Shown here piece by piece: positions 41,265 to 45,385 of a stretch of DNA of 45,385 bases; position 1 is the stretch's first letter, and each line of letters opens with the position of its first letter. The position numbers and the translations under genes were made by a program. Where the stretch lies: the NCBI GenBank assembly GCA_002431345.1, contig DJEN01000030.1:1-45385 (forward strand), given 5' to 3'. Source of the DNA: Megasphaera sp. UBA5897. Its GTDB lineage: Bacteria; Bacillota; Negativicutes; Veillonellales; Megasphaeraceae. The notes under the pieces are model-generated. The model was not told where the DNA came from, did no database searches, and saw only the letters and a program-made list of their open reading frames with translations.

Positions 41265-41963
41265 ATGTTTAATTCACTTCGCAACGATATACGCGTCATC
41301 AAGGACAGAGATCCCGCTGCCAAAAACACGGCTGAAGTTCTCTTGTGTTATTCAGGGCTGCATGCCATTTGGGCCCACCGGTTATCTCATTTTTTCTATA
41401 AACACCAATGGTTTGTAACAGCCCGCATTATTTCTACTATTTCCCGTTTCTTTACGGGGATTGAAATTCATCCGGGTGCTCAAATCGGAGAGGGATTATT
41501 CATCGACCATGGCATGGGCATCGTCATTGGCGAAACCACTATTATCGGCAACAATGTATCCTTATATCAAGGTGTTACCTTAGGAGGTACGGGCAAAGAA
41601 AAAGGCAAACGGCATCCGACAATCGGTGATTATGTTGTCGTAGCCTGCGGAGCCAAAGTACTGGGTTCTTTTACCGTCGGTGAAGGTGCCAAAATCGGTG
41701 CCGGTTCTGTTGTCTTAAAAGAAGTGCCGCCCTACTCAACAGTCGTTGGCATTCCCGGCCGCGTCGTCGTCCAAAAGGGAAAACGCTTAAAAGCGCACCA
41801 TAACGAAGAAGACGTAGACCTGAATCACAATCGTCTGCCAGATCCAATCGAAGATCAGATTGTCGCCCTGCAGCGCCAAGTTGCTTTGCTTCAGCACCAA
41901 GTTGATGAAATAGATGGATCGCACCGCATGCATCTGCAGTCTGTTTCTACAACCAGACATTAA
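41265..41963 (+). CDS. cysE: Serine O-acetyltransferase
   Basis: Makes O-acetylserine from serine and acetyl-CoA, the substrate of CysK. 232 residues: N-terminal helical part, then a left-handed beta-helix of hexapeptide repeats (about 65-160) with IHPGAQIGEGLFIDHGMGIVIG and the catalytic Asp-His pair, GGTGKEKGKRHP, and a C-terminal tail with a short coiled coil. ATG after AGGAGGG. It links the serine pathway encoded elsewhere in this window to cysteine. Confidence 0.96.
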   Translation: MFNSLRNDIRVIKDRDPAAKNTAEVLLCYSGLHAIWAHRLSHFFYKHQWFVTARIISTISRFFTGIEIHPGAQIGEGLFIDHGMGIVIGETTIIGNNVSLYQGVTLGGTGKEKGKRHPTIGDYVVVACGAKVLGSFTVGEGAKIGAGSVVLKEVPPYSTVVGIPGRVVVQKGKRLKAHHNEEDVDLNHNRLPDPIEDQIVALQRQVALLQHQVDEIDGSHRMHLQSVSTTRH

Positions 41964-42079
41964 TGGCTGTGTACCATTTCGTTTGTTCTCTGTAGGTACT
42001 TCAAAATATGCCTATAGGTGTACATATAAACAATACTTTTTTGGTATCTTTTTTTAGCTATCATTGGGGGAAATTATAC

Positions 42080-42124
42080 ATGGAAAAAGATGTGTTTTCG
42101 TATCAGGTTCCTTTTCGATGTTGA
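42080..42124 (+). CDS. Possible 14-residue leader peptide before cysK
   Basis: Short frame MEKDVFSYQVPFRC behind GGGGGAAATTATAC. Its last sense codon is Cys (TGT), and the stop lies inside a terminator-like hairpin (42102-42134). This layout fits a translation-controlled attenuator that senses cysteine, but one Cys codon is weak evidence and the frame may be chance. Confidence 0.25.
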   Translation: MEKDVFSYQVPFRC

Positions 42125-42134
42125 CCTGATTTTT
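42102..42134 (+). terminator. Terminator-like hairpin between cysE and cysK
   Basis: ATCAGGT (42102-42108) pairs perfectly with ACCTGAT (42124-42130), followed by TTTT. The 7-pair stem and 15-base loop make it weak. It could attenuate transcription into cysK or trim the cysE mRNA. Confidence 0.4.
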
Positions 42135-42201
42135 AGCAAGAATACGATGAATTTATATTTTTATTTCACACATATTGAACCACACAAAGGAGCGATTTAT
42201 T

Positions 42202-43140
42202 ATGAGCAAAATTTATACAAGCATGTTACAGTTAATTGGCAATACACCGATATTAGAACCTGTTCGTTACAACGCAGCCGCTAAAGTGCAGGCAAAATTG
42301 TTAGTCAAATTAGATGCATTCAATCCTGCCGGTTCTGCCAAAGACCGTATTGCAAAAGCCATGATTGAAGATGCCGAAAAGAAAGGTATTCTCAAAGAAG
42401 GTTCCGTCATTATTGAACCAACCAGCGGCAACACAGGCATTGGCTTGGCCGCCGTCGCAGCTGCCAAAGGCTATCGGGCTATTTTCACGATGCCGGAAAC
42501 CATGTCCATTGAACGCCGTAATCTCATTTCGGCTTATGGTGCTGAAATCGTTCTCACTCCTGGGAAAACAGGCATGAAAGGCGCTGTAGATAAAGCTAAT
42601 GAATTAGCAAAAGAAATTCCAAACGCCTTTATTCCCGGCCAGTTTACCAACCCGGTCAATCCGTTGGTACACAAAGAAACAACAGGCCCAGAAATTTACA
42701 ATGACACAGACGGCGCTGTAGATATTTTCCTCGCTGGTGTCGGTACAGGCGGTACACTGTCCGGTGTAGGTCAGTATTTGAAATCCAAGAAGCCATCCGT
42801 CAAGATCGTCGCTATCGAACCGGCTGATTCTCCGCTTCTTTCCGAAGGCCATGCAGGCCCGCACAAACTGCAGGGTATCGGTGCCAACTTTGTTCCGGAA
42901 ACATTAGATACTAAAATCTACGACGAAGTATTTACCGTTACAACGGAACAAGCCTATGAAACGGCACAGGAATTCACCAAACAGGAAGGCTTCCTCATCG
43001 GCATTTCCGGCGGCGCAGCACTCTATGCTGCTACACAGCTGGCTAACCGTCCGGAAAACGCCGGCAAAACGATTGTAGCCTTTTTGCCGGACAGCGGCGA
43101 CCGGTATCTTACTACACCGGGCTTCATCAGCCAGCAATAA
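42202..43140 (+). CDS. cysK: Cysteine synthase (O-acetylserine sulfhydrylase)
   Basis: PLP enzyme that converts O-acetylserine and sulfide to cysteine. 312 residues. The PLP lysine is in NPAGSAKDRIAKAM (about 42), the substrate loop is EPTSGNTGIGLA, and the phosphate-binding GVGTGGTLSG is clear. The start is the ATG at 42202 behind AAAGGAG; the frame is open further upstream without a site. It follows cysE by about 240 bases. Confidence 0.96.
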   Translation: MSKIYTSMLQLIGNTPILEPVRYNAAAKVQAKLLVKLDAFNPAGSAKDRIAKAMIEDAEKKGILKEGSVIIEPTSGNTGIGLAAVAAAKGYRAIFTMPETMSIERRNLISAYGAEIVLTPGKTGMKGAVDKANELAKEIPNAFIPGQFTNPVNPLVHKETTGPEIYNDTDGAVDIFLAGVGTGGTLSGVGQYLKSKKPSVKIVAIEPADSPLLSEGHAGPHKLQGIGANFVPETLDTKIYDEVFTVTTEQAYETAQEFTKQEGFLIGISGGAALYAATQLANRPENAGKTIVAFLPDSGDRYLTTPGFISQQ

Positions 43141-43155
43141 TACACCGTTATTATT

Positions 43156-43187
43156 CATCAGCATGCTGTCCCCTCAGCTTGCTGATG
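43156..43187 (+). terminator. Hairpin after cysK
   Basis: CATCAGCA (43156-43163) pairs with TGCTGATG (43180-43187); the tail is only mildly T-rich (ATAATATAAAATCC). It may support the stronger terminator downstream. Confidence 0.4.
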
Positions 43188-43229
43188 ATAATATAAAATC
43201 CCTATCATCAATATCACTCATGTAATGTA

Positions 43230-43267
43230 GAAACGCAGCTTCACTCGTAATGAGGAAGCTGCGTTTC
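43230..43267 (+). terminator. Main terminator of cysE-cysK
   Basis: GAAACGCAGCTTC, 12-base loop, GAAGCTGCGTTTC: a perfect 13-pair stem ending in TTTCTCGTT. Confidence 0.8.
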
Positions 43268-43304
43268 TCGTTATGCAAAACACATTTCCCAACAGCCTGC
43301 AAAA

Positions 43305-43347
43305 AAAGAAGCTGTATCATAAGAGACACTTGTGATACAGCTTCTTT
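43305..43347 (-). terminator. Terminator of the GlpA-like / DUF1667 operon
   Basis: Minus strand AAAGAAGCTGTATCAC, loop, TGATACAGCTTCTTT then TTTT, about 20 bases after the DUF1667 stop. Confidence 0.85.
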
Positions 43348-43366
43348 CATACGAAAAGATACAGTA

Positions 43367-43738
43367 TTAGATTTTATCCATATCGCGGCTGGCTACAATA
43401 TCTACGCCAAGGCCTAAAATATTAGCAGCAATAACATCACCTGTTTTGACCGGTGCCTGTACCGTTACGCTGCGCAGTGCTGCTGCACAGTCAAGAATTT
43501 TGCCTTTAGGCAGCGTCGTTTTGGATACGACAGGCAACAGCGGCAGTTCTCCGCCTTCAATCCGAACCGTTGACGTAAGCATACGCTGCGGATCTGTCAA
43601 TTCCTGATGGGCATATTTTTCACCGCGCGGGCACGTATTGCCGGTTACGTTTGTAATTTTACCATCTGTAATGGTTACAGTCAGCAAACACCCCATAGGG
43701 CAGTTGATGCAGTTTAATTGTTTCGTTTCTACACTCAT
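43367..43738 (-). CDS. DUF1667 protein
   Basis: A 123-residue protein of the DUF1667 family, usually found after an FAD oxidoreductase and a GlpA-like dehydrogenase. Conserved cysteines are in NCINCPMGCLL and GNTCPRGEKYA, which suggest an iron-sulfur or metal site. Probably a small subunit or electron carrier of that oxidoreductase set. It starts 1 base after the upstream stop. Its biochemical role is unknown. Confidence 0.85.
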   Translation of the reverse strand: MSVETKQLNCINCPMGCLLTVTITDGKITNVTGNTCPRGEKYAHQELTDPQRMLTSTVRIEGGELPLLPVVSKTTLPKGKILDCAAALRSVTVQAPVKTGDVIAANILGLGVDIVASRDMDKI

Positions 43739-43739
43739 T

Positions 43740-45008
43740 TTATGCTTCCTCCTTTACGGAAACAGTCCAATCCGCATGATGGCCTTTGGCTTTATCTGCC
43801 GGTACATTAACAGCAATCATTTCACTCGGTTTGGCTACAGGGAGGACTTTGGTCAAAAGGACATCTTCGCCGCTCTTTACTGTCAGACGAACTTTTTTCA
43901 TCGGCTTACGGACACGCATAAAGAGACGAATTGTTTCGCCCTCTTGGGCAGCGCGTATATGCTGCGGTACGCACGTACGTACTTCATCAATAGCTTCGAC
44001 TTTGACATCAGCTACTTCCGAAGCGATTTGTTCCTGTGCTTTCAATGCTGCATATTTACCGGCAATTTCAGCTTCTTCTGATACAAAATCGACGAGGTCA
44101 TGCACATGTACTACATTGCCGGCTGCAAAAATACCGGGAATGCTCGTTTCACGATGCTGGTCAACAATCGGGCCATTGGTCAACGGATGCATAGCCAGTC
44201 CCAAGCCGCGTGACAATTCATTTTCCGGAATTAATCCAACAGACAATAAGAGCGTATCGCATTCGATATCAAATTCCGTTCCCGGAATCGGCTGCATATG
44301 GTCGTCTACTTTAGCAACAGTAACGCCGGTAACGCGGTCTTTGCCGTGAATAGCCGTAATCGTGTGCGACAAATGAAGCGGAATATCGTAATCATACAAG
44401 CATTGTACCATATTACGCGTCAAGCCATTGGAGAACGGGCAAATTTCCAAAACGGCCTGTACCTTGCAGCCTTCCAAAGACATACGGCGTGCCATAATGA
44501 GGCCAATATCGCCGCTGCCGAGGATAACGATTTTTTTGCCAGGCAGATACCCTTCCATATTGACCATGCGCTGTGCAGCCCCTGCTGTAAATACGCCGGC
44601 CGGACGATAGCCAGGAATACGAATCGCACCGCGGGTACGTTCACGGCAGCCCATTGTAAGAATAATGGTCTTACCCTGTACTTTAATCAAGCCGTGTTTC
44701 GGGCTGACAGCCGTTACGGTCTTATCTTCATTGACGCTTAAGACCATCGTATCAACGAGAATTTCAATTTCCGGTTTGTCTTTGACTAAGTCATAGCAGC
44801 GCTGTGCATAGCCTGGGCCTGTCAATTCTTCTTTAAAGTGATGCAAGCCAAACCCATTATGAATGCACTGCTGCAAAATGCCGCCTGCTTCACGGTCACG
44901 TTCGAGGACAAGAACTTTTTTAGCGCCGTTCTGCCAAGCGCTGTATGCTGCGGATAAGCCTGCCGGGCCGCCGCCAACAATGATAATATCATACAGTTGT
45001 TCACCCAT
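43740..45008 (-). CDS. NAD(P)/FAD-dependent oxidoreductase
   Basis: Flavoprotein of 422 residues. FAD motif IIVGGGPAGLSAAY at the N-terminus, a second dinucleotide motif KIVILGSGDIGLIMARR (about 155-171) and a late FAD motif IPGIFAAGNVVHVHD. It belongs to the group found between a GlpA-like dehydrogenase and DUF1667, perhaps a GlpB-like partner. The ATG forms a TAATG overlap with the upstream gene. The substrate may be glycerol-3-phosphate; this is inference from family neighbours. Confidence 0.88.
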   Translation of the reverse strand: MGEQLYDIIIVGGGPAGLSAAYSAWQNGAKKVLVLERDREAGGILQQCIHNGFGLHHFKEELTGPGYAQRCYDLVKDKPEIEILVDTMVLSVNEDKTVTAVSPKHGLIKVQGKTIILTMGCRERTRGAIRIPGYRPAGVFTAGAAQRMVNMEGYLPGKKIVILGSGDIGLIMARRMSLEGCKVQAVLEICPFSNGLTRNMVQCLYDYDIPLHLSHTITAIHGKDRVTGVTVAKVDDHMQPIPGTEFDIECDTLLLSVGLIPENELSRGLGLAMHPLTNGPIVDQHRETSIPGIFAAGNVVHVHDLVDFVSEEAEIAGKYAALKAQEQIASEVADVKVEAIDEVRTCVPQHIRAAQEGETIRLFMRVRKPMKKVRLTVKSGEDVLLTKVLPVAKPSEMIAVNVPADKAKGHHADWTVSVKEEA

Positions 45009-45385
45009 TATGCCTTACCTCCGCTCTGTGTTTCTTTATTATAAAACATATATGATTTACGCATTTCTTTGCGAACTTCCGTAACAGGAATATGCAATTC
45101 ACGAGCTAAAATCTGCGTAACACGCGGACCGCAGAAACCGCCTTGGCAACGTCCCATGCCGGCACGCGTGCGGCGTTTGACGCCGTCTACTGTGCGGGCT
45201 CCTACTGGCCGATGAATAGCATCGACGATTTCGCCTTCGGTAATCGTTTCACAGCGGCAGATAACACGGCCATATTTAGCATCTTTGGCAATCAGTGCTT
45301 GTTTGTCTGCATCGCTAAGGGTGCGGAAGCAAGGCTGTGCCGGACGGCCTTTTTTATAGTCTGCTTTTACAGACGCGCCAGTTTC
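45008..45385 (-). CDS. GlpA-like FAD dehydrogenase, C-terminal part (cut by window end)
   Basis: 125 C-terminal residues remain, in frame to the window edge. They include a BFD-like [2Fe-2S] domain: VICRCETITEGEIVDAIH (CxC) and GMGRCQGGFCGPRV (CxxxxC). This layout occurs at the C-terminus of anaerobic glycerol-3-phosphate dehydrogenase GlpA and related proteins. The catalytic part lies outside the window. It overlaps the next gene (TAATG), so the three genes form one operon. Confidence 0.82.
   Translation of the reverse strand, partial: ETGASVKADYKKGRPAQPCFRTLSDADKQALIAKDAKYGRVICRCETITEGEIVDAIHRPVGARTVDGVKRRTRAGMGRCQGGFCGPRVTQILARELHIPVTEVRKEMRKSYMFYNKETQSGGKA

Noticed and set aside
1..45385. 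Search by eye for CRISPR arrays, tRNA or rRNA genes, insertion sequences and phage genes
   Set aside because: No regularly spaced repeats, no cloverleaf-like or rRNA sequence and no transposase or phage-like protein were found.

Overview
The window looks like a chromosomal segment of a Negativicutes bacterium (diderm Firmicutes). My best guess is a Megasphaera-like member of the Veillonellaceae; this is inference from gene content, since no rRNA or other taxonomic marker is present. Pointers are two T-box leaders, a Firmicutes-type 6S RNA beside rarA, an lspA-rluD-pyrR order as in Bacillus, a B12-dependent ribonucleotide reductase, lactate-utilisation (Lut) iron-sulfur proteins and FixC/FixX-type flavoproteins. 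Coding density is high, most genes lie on the minus strand, and I see no prophage, transposon, CRISPR array, rRNA or tRNA.

Layout, left to right. 1-7.9 kb: the first codons of an unidentified gene, RNase Y with a promoter-plus-terminator leader, a TcyP-like cystine transporter (+), FtsK, RarA and 6S RNA. 7.9-11.1 kb: transketolase and a HAD phosphatase (+). 11.1-16.1 kb: a carbohydrate-type ABC importer operon (binding lipoprotein, two permeases, UgpC-like ATPase) ending in a TIM-barrel isomerase/epimerase, with a terminator hairpin between binding protein and permease. 16.3-20.9 kb: murA, an MreB-like gene, a small exported lipoyl-like protein and a SpoIVB-type S55 peptidase, apparently one operon. 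21.1-26.2 kb: serC, serA, a histidine-phosphatase protein and serS behind a serine T-box. 26.3-28.6 kb: class II ribonucleotide reductase with tandem NrdR-like boxes. 28.7-32.6 kb: alpha/beta hydrolase, metallo-beta-lactamase-fold protein, pyrR, rluD and lspA. 32.7-33.2 kb: a 54-residue ferredoxin and, just upstream on the same strand, a candidate C-rich small RNA.

33.3-40.4 kb is a tightly packed minus-strand run: lutC-like, a LutA/LutB fusion, polyprenyl diphosphate synthase, menA, menG, fixC and fixX. It joins organic-acid oxidation proteins to the last steps of menaquinone synthesis and an ETF:quinone oxidoreductase-like pair. 41-43.1 kb holds cysE-cysK (+) behind a cysteine T-box, with a possible second attenuator between the two genes. 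The right edge holds a GlpA-like oxidoreductase (cut by the window end), an FAD/NAD oxidoreductase and a DUF1667 protein.

The parts most worth a second look are the C-rich sRNA candidate at about 33.03-33.19 kb, the murA/mreB/lipoyl-like/S55 operon, the lut-men-fix operon, the likely phosphoserine phosphatase inside the serine operon, and the attenuator-like leaders of rny and cysK. All calls come from reading the sequence; no database search or folding program was run.
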